Shown: one piece after another, positions 11,275 through 23,899 of the stretch
How positions within the stretch are numbered: the first letter of the stretch is position 1
Layout of the letters: every line of letters begins with the position of its first letter
NCBI GenBank assembly: GCA_025200525.1
Contig: CM045759.1
Span: 6,820,001 to 6,884,000, forward strand
Reading direction: 5' to 3'
DNA from: Camellia lanceoleosa
Lineage: Eukaryota > Streptophyta > Magnoliopsida > Ericales > Theaceae
Length of the DNA stretch: 64,000 bases
Made by a program: the position numbers and the translations under genes
Notes under the pieces: model-generated
Told to the model about the DNA's origin: nothing
The model's database searches: none
Seen by the model: only the letters and a program-made list of their open reading frames with translations

Positions 11275-12361
11275 AATTTTACTTTTTTCATTTGCTTAAT
11301 TTTCTTTCTACTCTATTGTGCTAGTTGTATCTCTTATTTATTTATTTTATTTTTTTAATTTGTTTAATTTTTGTTCTGTTTTATTGTGCTAGATAACTGT
11401 ATTTTTTTCTTTTTTCTTTTTTAGTTTTATTTTTTTGTTTAAATCACATAATTATTTTAATCTAATTTTTAATTTTTAACCCACTTTGTTATTTAATAAT
11501 ATTTTAAAATAAACAAATATATATAACAAACTAAATCATAAAAATTTAGGAAGGCATTATTCTCACTCCACTTTGTTTTAAATACACTCGTTTTTTTTTT
11601 TTTTTTTTTTTTTTTGTTCTTATTATACATATTTACATTAATGCCCAAGGGACAAAGAATAGAGTATATTTGAAACAAAATAAAGTGAGAATAACGGCTC
11701 TCAAAATTTATTGCCATAAAATTACCATGTTTAATAATATTTTGAATTAAACATATATATTTTTAGGCTCTGGACCGTCTCCAGCCTAGATCTAGGATAG
11801 TCTAGGATAGTTCTGTCCATTGGGTCCACTTTTGGACCCCTTTTCGATAATCCGAATCGTTCACATTCTAGGGTTTCTTAAGGACATCATCCCTGTAAAA
11901 AATTATGTTGATTGGACTTTTTTTGGAGCCGTTAATTTTCTTACCATTCATTCTTTTCTTTTTTTTTTTTTTCAAATGAAAGTGATTCGAATACATAATA
12001 TTTGTTATCCAATGGATGTGATTTTTTACATGGATGATGTACTCTATAAATCCGAAAATATGAATTGTTCAGATTATCGAAAATGAGTCTAAAAGTCAGC
12101 CCAATGAGCCGGACTGTCCTAGATCTGGACTGGAGACAGTGCAGACCCATATATTTATATGTATAACAAATTAAATTATAAATTAATCTAACTACTTTAA
12201 TTTATTAATATAAAATTACCTTAATTAAGTTAAAAATTTCACTTAATTTCTTATTTAATAACATTTTTAATTATATATACAAAATAAAGTGGGAATAACT
12301 GTTCCCAAAATTTATAATTTAATTTGTTAAATATGTGATTAATATTGAAAATTACATGTAT

Positions 12362-12405
<44 letters not shown>

Positions 12406-13429
12406 AGCTTTTTATGCAAGGGTAAATTAGTTTTTCTAATGATTATCGTTAATGGTATTATGGTTGCACATTAGTCAAAAATCACAGAGGAAGTATCTGC
12501 ATATATTCAAACTATAGAAAAGTAAAGTACTTCAGCGTCAAACCATAAGGAATAAAGTACCTTTTATCCTATTTTGGCACTATTTGATATAAACTAAATA
12601 AATACACTATTTAGATAGGTGTATTTATTTAAATCGCATTATCTTTTTATTTTTTTACATATCTTTTTATGAAAAATCAAAAAATATATTTATTTAAATC
12701 ATTTCAATTTTTGTTTTTTATTTTGAACAAAATTTATCAATAGTCCCTATAAATTTATTCAATTTTTGTATAATTTTAATAGAAATCCTTGATGTCTCAA
12801 ATTAAGTTGTCTGAAATGGCTCGAATTTGTGTTCGTCGGTCGATCGGCCAAATGAATGGGTGAACCACTTATCTACCGCAGTTGTCACCTTGTTGACTAT
12901 GACTATCAATTTTTTTTCCAAACAATCGGCCGGACGACCGATCAAATATCCGGACAAATGACTGACAAGATAAAATTCAAATCATTCAAGCCAAGCTCAA
13001 ATTCAAAATACCCAGCGTTACTCTAATTTTTAATTACAACACATTTGTTACTTAATATTGAATCAAATTATTACAATAAATAACAGGACTTACTATTTCC
13101 GTCAGATCTAATCACATGCAACATACGTCACTTGTTTTAGGAGGGCAAATAAAACCATCATTTCCTCTAGAACCAACCCTGACATGATCATACGGAATAG
13201 TAGTTCAGGAATGAGTTCAGATTCTCTACCGTGGTTTCTTGTCCCACTTCCTGCGGTGATTTCAAAATAGGAAAATGATTGGTGGCCCTAAAAATTGTGG
13301 CTCAAATGGCTTAAATTTCTTTTTTTGAATAAGTTTGTTTTTTTTTTCTTTTTTTTTTTGCCTTGGGGCATTCGAGCCCCAAAATTTCGGGCTCCCAATC
13401 AGGACCGTTCAAAATAACGTCATTTTGAT

Positions 13430-13460
<31 letters not shown>

Positions 13461-13465
13461 CATTT
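10684..13465. other. AT-rich intergenic with microsatellites
   Basis: No coding region recognised. Holds (CT)n at about 11234-11272, poly-T at 11591-11615, a MITE at 11767-12148, (GA)n at 12363-12403 and poly-T at 13437-13460, all ordinary plant simple repeats. Confidence 0.5.
11767..12148. mobile_element. MITE-like element with about 35 bp terminal inverted repeats
   Basis: The left end (ctctggaccgtctccagcc, then tagatctagga) is mirrored at the right end (tcctagatctgg, actggagacagtgcagacc). A second inverted block (tccattggg at about 11815 versus cccaatgag at about 12098) extends the symmetry. Short AT-rich flanks (atatattttt / atatatttat) could be an 8-9 bp Mutator-like duplication but are too simple to be sure. 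The interior is AT-rich and non-coding. Confidence 0.6.
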
Positions 13466-14699
13466 TGTTGGACAATCTTCACTATATTTAAACGATTTAA
13501 TTCTATTGTGTACAAAACAACAATTAGAATTTAAAGAAATCAAGAAAAGGAGAGAATTTGTTTGATTACAAAAATCAAACTCAAATTAAAAATAAAATAA
13601 AACAAATAAAAACATATTTTATTTTGTTACAAAAACAAAATTAAAATCTGATTTTAATAAACAAATAAAAACAGAAAATAATTTAATCAACTTACTTGGT
13701 TAAATTCTTCAAATAACTTTCTGATCAAGTCCAGTGTTTAACACTGTGTCCTTAAGACAGATTCGTCCTCTCCACGGTGCTTTAAGAACTTGGGCGTCTA
13801 TCTCCCAGATGAAATGATCTTATCAACAATTAAATGCAAGACTACAATTTAATTGTTAAATCGAACACTAAGTATTTACACTCTTTCTTTCGTAAATAAA
13901 ATCGACAATATGGCGTAGATGGAATCTGAAAATTGGTATGTAAATCCAAATGGGAAATTTGGTCTATTTATAGATGTTAAGGTGGCTGTAGGATTTGAAT
14001 TGAACAGGTATGAAACCTGTTGGGTTTGAACTTCAACAGATTTGAATCTATTGGTTAAATATTCAAACAGATAAAAACGGGAAGGGCCCTGTTTGGATGA
14101 ACCAAAATGCCAAACCAGTTTAATTCTGTTTGAAAACGGGAAGGGCCTTGTTTGCATGAACAGAAATTCCAAACCCAGTTTAATTTGAATTCTGGATTAA
14201 ATTCAAATGTTTTTGGCCCAAAAAGATTAGTATTGGGCCGAACAAGCCTAACCCAACCACTTGACAGCACCAAGCCTCGGCCAGCCCGACGGTGGCAGCA
14301 AGGCGTTGGTGGTTTTTGGGTCCAATGGGTCTAGCCCATTTTGTCCATAACCTCTCCCTCTAAAACACTTGGGTACCCCTTGGAGCACACCCCAAGTACC
14401 AAACCCATGCCTTATAAACCCTCTCAAAACCTCCCACCAAATTAATGTGGGACAAGCCTTATTCAACCTTTAAGGAATTTTCACCAAAACTCCATTTCCA
14501 TGGAGCTTACTTTGGCTTCAATTTCCCATTCACTCGGTAATGGTTTTAAACAATCAAATATACCACGTGAATCACAACGCGGCATAGAACGCGTTACCAC
14601 TTTGACTCGTGTAAATCGATGCACGGAGCCCACCTAAAAATTAGAACAGACTTAGGATAGAATACTGGTTTTTCCCAGAATTTATACCCCTTTCCAACA
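13466..14699 (-). repeat. LTR A (3' LTR of left copy)
   Basis: 1234 bp. Contains two adjacent about 59 bp repeats (each with aaacgggaagggcc..gtttg-atgaac) at about 14074-14195, a GC-rich variable block at about 14240-14325, and on the minus strand a TTATAAGG core promoter near 14411-14424 downstream of GTCCCACATT. It has more small deletions than LTRs B and C. Confidence 0.95.
14411..14424 (-). promoter_or_regulatory. LTR TATA box
   Basis: Minus-strand gagggtttataagg lies downstream of GTCCCACATT and is conserved in all three LTRs (also near 20441 and 26491). It is the best candidate core promoter for the element. Confidence 0.6.
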
Positions 14700-15314
14700 A
14701 TTCTCCACATGAATGGAATTTGATGACAACGGAAATGCACCAAAATGCAGATTTATCGAAAGAGTATAAGTCGAAAAATATCTTGCATCGGGATAGGTAG
14801 TTTTCGACCTTGAACCTTCCTAGTGATAACCTATCGGACTTCTTGGCTAACCAATGGACGCGATGCCTTGAATTGTTCAAACCGTTTGTGTAAGCCAAGA
14901 CAATAGATTTCACACAAAATATCTTCTAACACATCGTGGTTCTCCTTTATTGTGTTCATTTTGGCCTTGAACGCTTTTGGTTTTCATAAGTGTTTCTAGA
15001 GAATGTAGCATCTTTCATTCTCATAGAACCGGCCCCAGTTCTACACTTATATAGGTGATTCTTATTGTGAGTATCTCCTTATACTCATCTTGATTTTATG
15101 CCTTAATCAAGATATAAGTAATCATTAAAAGCAAAGCTTATCCTTATGCCCCTGCATACAACATATGTTGCAGATATCACTCTCACCATAGGAATGGGTA
15201 GGGAATTTGAATCCCTTGGTGATTTCTGGCGAGCCATACATAACTTAGTTGTCCCTTTGAACTTAGTTCTTGGGATCTCCAGTCATATAAGTAGGGTTAC
15301 CATTATGACGACTC

Positions 15315-16941
15315 TTATGTAATAAGCTTTAATCCCATTCCCTTCGATGAATTATATACTAGCTCTTTTGTCAAACCTTTTGTTAATGGATCCGCAATAT
15401 TCTCTTTAGATTTTATATAATCTATTGAGATTATTCCGTTTGACAACAATTGCCTTACGGTATTATGTCGACGCCGAATATGTCGTGACTTACCGTTATA
15501 CATATGATTCTGTGCCCTACCTATTGCAGATTGACTATCACAATGAATGCAAATAGTACGAGGTTTTGGCCACATTGAATATCTTCTAAGAAGTGAAGCC
15601 ATTCTGCTTCTTCACCTGCTTTGTCTAAAGCAATGAACTCAGATTCCATTGTGGATCGTGCGATGCAAGTTTGTTTCGTGGACTTCCAAGAAACAGCAGC
15701 GCCTCCTAGAGTAAAGACATATCCACTAGTGGATTTTGAATCTTTAGTATCCGATATCCAATTGGCATCACAATAACCTTCGAGTACTGCTGGATATCTA
15801 GTAAAGTTCAAACCATGATCACGAGTGAATCTTAGATATCTAAGAACCCGAATGATCGCTTTCCAATGGTCTTGTCCAGGGTTACTAGTGTACCTACTCA
15901 ATTTACTGATAGCATAAGCTATATCAGGACGAGTACAATTCATTAGGTACATTAGGCTTCCAATGATTTGGGAGTATTTTAACTGAGACATTGCATCACC
16001 TTTATTTTTCGATAAATAAAGACTGATGTCTACAGGTGTTCTAGCTAAATTCAAATCATCCTTGATAAATTTATCAAGAATTTTCTCAATATAATGAGAT
16101 TGAGATAATGCATATCCGTCAGATGTTTTAGTAATTTTCATTCCTAATATAACATCTGCGACCCCCATATCTTTCATATCAAATCTTTTGTTAAGCATTT
16201 GCTTAGTTGATTTGATCATGTTTTATTTGCTTCAATGATGAGCATGTCATCAACATAAAGACAAACTATGACATATCCTTGGTCAGTGTTTTTAACATAG
16301 ACGCATTTGTCACATTCGTTTATCTTAAACCCATTAGTAAGCATTGCATGATCAAATTTTTCATGCCATTGCTTAGGTGCTTGTTTTAATCCATAAAGGG
16401 ATTTCACAAGTCGACAAACTTTCTTTTCTTGCCCTGATACTACAAACCCTTCGGGTTGTTCCATATAGATCTCTTCATTTAGATCACCGTTTAAGAAAGC
16501 TGTCTTAACATCCATTTGATGTATTTCTAAATTAAACAACGCTGCTATAGAAATAAGCATGCGAATGGATGTTATTCTTGTAACAGGGGAATATGTGTCA
16601 AAATAATCCAGACCTTCCTTTTGTCTGTAACCTTTAACTACAAGTCTTGCTTTATACTTGTCAATTGAACCATCTGCTTTCATTTTTCTCTTGAATATCC
16701 ATTTATATCCAAGAGGTTTAGAACCTGGTGGAAGATCCACCAATTCCCAAGTATGATTTTGCATAATGGATTCAATTTCATTATTAACAGCCTCTTTCCA
16801 CAAAGGTGCTTCAGGACCTGTCATTGCTGCCTTAAAGCTTTGAGGTTCATTTTCTAACAAGTATGTCAGAAAATCTGGACCAAAGGATTTTGATGTTCTA
16901 GCTCTCTTACTTCTTCTTGGTTCATCATCAGTTAAATCCAT
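15315..16941 (-). pseudogene. Copia reverse transcriptase-RNase H, left copy
   Basis: Minus-strand frames give the Copia RT ([50 protein letters not shown], catalytic LYVDDM) and then, after a small indel near 16216, the RT tail and RNase H ([18 protein letters not shown]). A further frameshift near 15560 leads to the C-terminal segment ([26 protein letters not shown]) ending at 15315. All catalytic motifs are present, but the frame breaks mean no single product. RNase H is cleaner here than in the right copy. Confidence 0.93.
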
Positions 16942-18380
16942 TGGTTGAGACCATTACTAGTCTCTTGTGTTTGATTGTCATTAGTCTCTTGACTTTGTGT
17001 ACAATCATAAGTTCTTTTCTGTGAACTTAATTCCTGTCCTTTCTTATAAAGAAAAGCATGTTCAAAAAACACAGTATTCCTTGACTCTATAATAGTGTTC
17101 ACATTTATATCAGGTATTTCTGATTTATAAGTCAGGAACCGATATGCACTACTATTCTGAGCATAACCAATAAACACACAATCTCTTGTTTTTGGTCCAA
17201 TCTTCGCCTTTTAGGAACAGAACTTCAACTTTTGCCAAACACCCCACACTTTCAAGTATTTGTAGGAAGGTGGTCGACCTTTCCACAATTCATAAGGAAT
17301 GCTTTTAGTTTTCTTGTGAGGTATTCTATTAAGAACATAATTAGTGACAATATTGCTTCCCCCACAAGTTACGTAGTAAGCTTTGAACTTAGTAACATGG
17401 CATTCATCATTTCTTTTAGAGTTCTATTCTTCCTTTCAAGAATTCCATTTCTTTGTGGAGAATAAGGTAGTTTGGTGAATAATGCCATGTTGTGCACAAA
17501 TTCATTTAATGGTGCATCATATTCACCACCCTATCACTTCTAACCATTTTAATGGTTTTACCAAGTTGATTTTCAACTTGCTTTGTAGAGTTTAAACATT
17601 TCTAAGGCTTCATCTTTACTTCTAAGTAAATAAACATAACAATATCTTGTGCAATCATCGATAAATGTTATGAAATACTTTTTGCCTCCTCTAGTTTGAA
17701 TAAATTTTAAATCACATACATCAAGATGAATTAATTCTAGAGGTTAGGTTTTCTTTCAACCGATTTAAATGGAGCCTTAGTTAGTTTTGCTTCTACACAA
17801 ATTTCACATTTATGATTAGGATTAATTTCAAACTTTGGTATATAATCCAAACCAATTAATCTCATAAAGCATCAAAATTCACATGTCCTAATCTACCATG
17901 CCATAAATTTGACTCAAGAATATAAGCAAAAGATGTGTTATTCTCATTCATAGCAACTTTTGGTACAACTGTCATTACATTAAGTTTAAAGAGACCATCA
18001 CTCATGTATCCCTTACCAACATACATACCACTCTTTGTTAATACAAACTTATCAGACTCAAAAACAAGCCTAAACCCATTTTTACTTAACAAAGAACCAG
18101 AAACTAAATTCTTCCGGATGTCAGGTACATGCAGTACGTTGTTGAGGGTTAGTTCTTTCCCTGATGTCATTTTCAAGATCACTTTCCCTTGTCCAGCCAC
18201 AGTAGAAGTTGAAGAATTTCCCATGAAGAGCTGTTCACCATTTGTAGCCTCATTATAGGTAGTGAACATCTTCTTTTCTGCACAAATGTGACGAGTTGCT
18301 CCAGTGTCAACCCACCACTCTTTGGGATTTCCAACCAAGTTAGCCTCAGACACCACAGCAGAGAGGTTGATGTCATTCAC
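16932..18380 (-). pseudogene. Copia protease-integrase, left copy, broken
   Basis: Starts with the protease ([12 protein letters not shown]) and continues to the pre-integrase [14 protein letters not shown], where the frame stops at 17862. The integrase core downstream (17200-17850) is spread over frames by about a dozen one- to few-base indels relative to the right copy. The integrase C-terminal part (FIGYAQNSSAYRFL) is readable at 17177-16932. Confidence 0.88.
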
Positions 18381-19217
18381 TCCATCGAGATGTAATCCAC
18401 ATTACATTGGCTTGATTGGTGGTCTTCTTACTTGTACTTCCATGAACCTTCTTAGGGCGGCGGCAGTCAGAAGCTCGATGTCCAGTCTTGCCACAGTTAT
18501 AGCATTTCCCTTTGAACTTCTTGTTGCTGTCGCTTTGTTTAGGACCATCTCCAGTAAACTTCCTCTTTTTATTATGTGGTTTATGAACTTGTTCAACCAC
18601 ATTAGCCTTGGACTCAATGGGATTTTTCCCATTTCTCTTTTCAGCCTTACGGTTATCTTCCTCAATTCTCAGTCTTACTATAAGTTCATCCATAGTCATC
18701 TCTTTGCGTTTATGTTTTAAATAATTTTTAAAATCTTTCCAAGCCGGTGGTAACTTTTCCACCAAAGCAGCGACTTGAAAAGACTCGCTAAGAGACATAC
18801 CTTCTGAATGAATATCATGCAAAATTATCTGAAAACTTTGAACTTGAGATATTACCGTTTGGGAGTCAACCATGACGAAGTCCAGAAATTTACCGACGAC
18901 AAATTTCTTTGTGCCGGCATCCTCTGTCTTGTATTTCTTCTCCAAAGAATCCCACAATTCTTTTGCTGACTTCAGAGGACTGTATACATTATACAGCATG
19001 TTGTCAAGGCCATTGAGGATGTAGTTTCTGCACAGGAAATCTGAATGTTTCCAAGCATCTACAGCGGCAACAACTTGCCGATCACTTTCACCCTCTTTAA
19101 GTGCTGGAGCCTCTTCATGGAGAAACCGAGCCAAATTAAGAGTTGTAAGATAGAACAGCATCTTCTGCTGCCATCTCTTAAACTCGGTACCATTAAATTT
19201 TTCCGGTTTTTCTCCAT
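18373..19217 (-). pseudogene. Copia gag, left copy
   Basis: The likely start is the MEKNRKN methionine at 19217. A small change near 19160 shifts frame before [12 protein letters not shown]. The rest is a UBN2-type gag ([32 protein letters not shown]) ending in a CCHC knuckle ([14 protein letters not shown]) and a basic tail. It is cut off at 18373 by a short deletion that fuses it out of frame with the protease, unlike the right copy where gag and protease stay joined. Confidence 0.9.
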
Positions 19218-19479
19218 GATTGATTGGTACATGAACATGGTTCTGAATAGGGAAAAATAAAATACCAAAATAATTTTCTGTAATACCAAATAATATTCTG
19301 AAATTGTTAATGACACCAGTATCGTACTACTAGTATATTGTCAAAGAAAAGAGACAGTATATTACTACTATCTGTCAAATAGCATAAATCACTATTTGTT
19401 TTTCCAACCAGAATATTATTTTGAAAAACAGAAAATTAAATATAATGAAGATATCAAAATCGAAAATCTGTCTTAAGAT

Positions 19480-20728
19480 TGTTGGACAATCTTCACTATA
19501 TTTAAACGATTTAATTCTATTGTGTACAAAACAACAATTAGAATTTAAAGAAATCAAGAAAAGGAGAGAATTTGTTTGATTACAAAAATCAAACTCAAAT
19601 TAAAAATAAAATAAAACAAATAAAAACATATTTTATTTTGTTACAAAAACAAAATTAAAATCTGATTTTAATAAACAAATAAAAACAGAAAATAATTTAA
19701 TCAACTTACTTGGTTAAATTCTTCAAATAACTTTCTGATCAAGTCCAGTGTTTAACACTGTGTCCTTAAGACAGATTCGTCCTCTCCACGGTGCTTTAAG
19801 AACTTGGACGTCTATCTCCCAGGATGAAATGATCTTATCAACAATTAAATGCAGCACTACAATTTAATTGTTCGTCGAACACACTAAGTGTTTACACTCT
19901 TTCTTTCAGAAATAAAATGCAGCAATATGGCAGAGATTTAAAGTAGAGATGGAATACGAAAATTGGTATGTAAATCCAAATGGGAGGCTGGTCTATTTAT
20001 AGATGTTAAGGTGGCTGTAGGATTTGAATTGAACAGGTATGAAACCTGTTGGGTTTGAACTTCAACAGATTTGAATCTGTTGGTTAAATATTCAAACAGA
20101 TAAAAACGGGAAGGGCCCTGTTTGGATGAACCAAAATGCCAAACCAGTTTAATTCTGTTTGAAAACGGGAAGGGCCTTGTTTGGATGAACAGAAATTCCA
20201 AACCCAGTTTAATTTGAATTAAATTCAAATGTTTTTGGCCAAAAGATTAGTATTGGGCGAACAAGTCAGCCAACCACGCACCCGCGCCCAAGCCCAGCCA
20301 GCCCGACCGACGGCGGCAGCATGGCGGCCAGCGTGTGGTGATTTTTGGGTCCAATGGGTCTAGCCCATTTTGCCCATAACCTCTCCCTCTAAAACACTTG
20401 GGTACCCCTTGGGGCACACCCCAAGTATCAAACCCATGCCTTATAAACCCTCTCAAAACCTCCCACCAAATCAATGTGGGACAAGCCTTATTCAACCTTA
20501 AAGGAATTTCCACCAAAACTCCATTTCCATGGAGCTTACTTTGGCTTCAATTTCCCATTCACTCGGTAATGGTTTTAAGCAACCAAATATACCACGTGAA
20601 TCACGACGCGGCATAGAACGCGTTACCACTTTGACCCGTGTAGATCGATGCACGGAGCCCACCTAAAAATTAGACCAAACTTAGGAAAAAATTCTGGTTT
20701 TACCCAGAATTTATAGCCATTTCCAACA
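19480..20728 (-). repeat. LTR B (shared middle LTR)
   Basis: 1249 bp, serving as 5' LTR of the left copy and 3' LTR of the right copy. Nearly identical to LTR C apart from the GC-rich block at about 20262-20340 and a few small indels. No target-site duplication flanks it. Confidence 0.95.
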
Positions 20729-21341
20729 ATCCCCCACATGAATGGAATTTGATGACAACGGAAATGCAACAAAATGCAGATTTATCGAAAGAGTATAAGT
20801 CGAAAATATCTTGCATCAGGATAGGTAGTTTTCGGCCTTGAACCTTCCCTAGTGATAACCTATCGGACTTACTGGCTAACCAATGGACGCGATGCCTTGA
20901 ATTGTTCAGCCGTTTGTGTAAGCCAAGACAATAGATTTCACACAAAATATCTTCTAACACATCGTGGTTCTCACTGTTGTGTTCATTTTGGCCTTGAACG
21001 CACCTGGTTTTCATAAGTGTTTCTAGAGAATGTAGCATCTTTCATTCTCATAGAACCGGCCCCAGTTCTACACTTATATAGGTGATTCTTATTGTGAGTA
21101 TCTCCTTATACTCATCTTGATTTTATGCCTTAATCAAGATATAAGTAATCATTAAAAGCAAAGCTTATCCTTATGCCCCTGCATACAACATATGTTGCAG
21201 ATATCACTCTCACCATAGGAATGGGTAGGGAATTTGAATCCCTTGGTGATTTCTGGCGAGCCATACATAACTTAGTTGTCCCTTTGAACTTAGTTCTTGG
21301 GATCTCCAGTCATATAAGTAGGGCTACCATTATGACGACTC

Positions 21342-22075
21342 TTATGTAATAGGCTTTAATCCCATTCCCTTCGATGAACTATATACTAGCTCTTTTGTCA
21401 AACCTTTTGTTAATGGATCCGCAATATTCTCTTTAGATTTTATATAATCTATTGAGATTATTCCGTTTGACAACAATTGCCTTACGGTATTATGTCGACG
21501 CCGAATATGTCGTGACTTACCGTTATACATATGATTCTGTGCCCTACCTATTGCAGATTGACTATCACAATGAATGCAAATAGGCATGCAGTTTTGGCCA
21601 CATTGGAATATCTTCTAAGAAGTGGCAAGCCATTACCTTTTTCACTGCTTTGTCTAAAGCAATGAACTCGATTCCATTGTGGATCGTGGCGATGCAAGTT
21701 TGTTTCGTGGACTTCCAAGAAAGCAATGGCGCCTCTAGAGTAAAGACATATCCACTAGTGGATTTTGAATCTTTAGTATCCGATATCCAATTGGCATCAC
21801 AATAACCTTCGAGTCTTTGGATATCTAGTAAAGTTCAAACCATGATCACGAGTGAATCTTAGATATCTAAGAACCGAATGATCGCTTTCAATGGTCTTGT
21901 CGGGGTTACTAGTGTACCTACTCAATTTCTTGATAGCATAAGCTATATCGGACGAGTACAATTCATTAGGTACATTAGGCTTCCAATGATTTGGGAGTAT
22001 TTTAATCGAGACCTTTGCATCACCTTTATTTTTCGATAAATAAAGACCGATGTCTCTACAGTGTTCTAGCTAAAT
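21342..22075 (-). pseudogene. Copia RT tail and RNase H, right copy, heavily broken
   Basis: Homologous to 15315-16060 but with about 18 small substitutions and indels in 500 bp, so only the C-terminal part (21342-21587, [14 protein letters not shown] and KENIADPLTKGL) is open. Flanking sequence is almost identical between the copies, so this concentration of differences is odd and could be a consensus error. Confidence 0.8.
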
Positions 22076-22790
22076 TCAAATCATCCTTGATAAATTTATC
22101 AAGAATTTTCTCAATATAATGAGATTGAGATAATGCATATCCGTCAGATGTTTTAGTAATTTTCATTCCTAATATAACATCTGCGACCCCCATATCTTTC
22201 ATATCAAATCTTTTGTTAAGCATTTGCTTAGTTGATTTGATCATGTTTTGACTGCTTCCAATGATGAGCATGTCATCCACATAAAGACAAACTATGACAT
22301 ATCCTTGGTCAGTGTTTTTAACATAGACGCATTTGTCACCTTCGTTTATCTTAAACCCATTAGTAAGCGTTGCATGATCAAATTTTTCATGCCATTGCTT
22401 AGGTGCTTGTTTTAATCCATAAAGGGATTTCACAAGTCGACAAACTTTCTTTTCTTGCCCTGATACTACAAACCCTTCGGGTTGTTCCATATAGATCTCT
22501 TCATTTAGATCACCGTTTAAGAAAGCTGTCTTAACATCCATTTGATGTATTTCTAAATTAAACAACGCTGCTATAGAAATAAGCATGCGAATGGATGTTA
22601 TTCTTGTAACAGGGGAATATGTGTCAAAATAATCCAGACCTTCCTTTTGTCTGTAACCTTTAACTACAAGTCTTGCTTTATACTTGTCAATTGAACCATC
22701 TGCTTTCATTTTTCTCTTGAATATCCATTTATATCCAAGAGGTTTAGAACCTGGTGGAAGATCCACCAATACCCAAGAAGGATTTTGCAA
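22056..22790 (-). CDS. Copia reverse transcriptase, right copy
   Basis: 244 codons open on the minus strand with [58 protein letters not shown] and the catalytic LYVDDMLI, continuing to [11 protein letters not shown]. It is the longest intact RT segment in the window. It is separated by frame breaks from integrase upstream (a stop at about 22797) and RNase H downstream. Confidence 0.93.
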   Translation of the reverse strand: MQNPSWVLVDLPPGSKPLGYKWIFKRKMKADGSIDKYKARLVVKGYRQKEGLDYFDTYSPVTRITSIRMLISIAALFNLEIHQMDVKTAFLNGDLNEEIYMEQPEGFVVSGQEKKVCRLVKSLYGLKQAPKQWHEKFDHATLTNGFKINEGDKCVYVKNTDQGYVIVCLYVDDMLIIGSSQNMIKSTKQMLNKRFDMKDMGVADVILGMKITKTSDGYALSQSHYIEKILDKFIKDDLNLARTL

Positions 22791-22845
22791 AATGGATTAA
22801 ATTTCATTATTAACAGCTTCTTTCCACAAAGGGGCTTCAGGACTG

Positions 22846-23899
22846 TCATTCTTGTATAAAGCTTTGAGGTTCATTTTCTAACAAGTATGTCAGAAAATCT
22901 GGACCAAAGGATTTTGATGTTCTAGCTCTCTTACTTTTTCTTGGTTCATCATCAGTTAAATCCTGTTGGTTGAGACCATTACTAGTCTCTTGTGTTTGAT
23001 TGTCATTAGTCTCTTGACTTTGTGTACAATCATAAGTTCTTTTCTGTGAACTTAATTCCTGTCCTTTCTTATAAGGAAAAGCATGTTCAAAAAACACAGC
23101 ATTCCTTGACTCTATAATAGTGTTCACATTTATATCAGGTATTTCTGATTTATAAGTCAGAAACCGATATGCACTACTATTCTGAGCATAACCAATAAAC
23201 ACACAATCTACTGTTTTTGGTCCAATCTTCGTCTTTTTAGGAACAGGAACTTCAACTTTTGCCAAACACCCCCACACTTTCAAGTATTTGTAGGAAGGTG
23301 GTCGACCTTTCCACAATTCATAAGGAATGCTTTTAGTTTTCTTGTGAGGTATTCTATTAAGAACATAATTAGCTGACAATATTGCTTCCCCACAAGTTAC
23401 GTAGTAGCTGAACTTAGTAACATGGCATTCATCATTTCTTTTAGAGTTCTATTCTTCCTTTCGGTAATTCCATTTCTTTGTGGAGAATAAGGGTAGTAGT
23501 TTGGTGAATAATTCCATGTTGTGCACATAATTCATTTAATGGTGCATCATATTCACCACCATTATCACGTCTAACGATTTTAATGGTTTTACCAAGTTGA
23601 TTTTCAACTTCTGTTTTGTAGAGTTTAAATATATCTAAGGCTTCATCTTTACTTCTAAGTAAATAAACATAACAATATCTTGTGCAATCATCGATAAATG
23701 TTATGAAATACTTTTTGCCTCCTCTAGTTTGAATAAATTTTAATTCACATACATCAGTATGAATTAATTCTAGAGGTTCGGTTTTTCTTTCAACCGATTT
23801 AAATGCAGCCTTAGTTAGTTTTGCTTCTACACAAATTTCACATTTATGATTAGGATTAATTTCAAACTTTGGTATATAATCCAAACCAATTAATCTCAT
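22846..23899 (-). pseudogene. Copia integrase, right copy
   Basis: Two open pieces. 23899-23441 carries the zinc-binding end (CEICVEAK), HTDVCELK and RRDNGGEYD of the DDE core; a frame break near 23441 follows. 23379-22846 continues with NYVLNRIPHKKT, FIGYAQNSSAYRF and the linker toward RT. The first piece begins one base out of frame with the gag-protease stop at 23896, the same break as in the left copy. Confidence 0.88.

Noticed and set aside
12820..12960. cggtcgatcggcc and atcggccggacgaccgat as inverted ends of an element
   Set aside because: The inverted match is short and imperfect, and no target duplication is visible.
13876..14334. Several open frames inside the Copia LTRs
   Set aside because: They lie in LTR sequence, overlap on both strands and show no domain.
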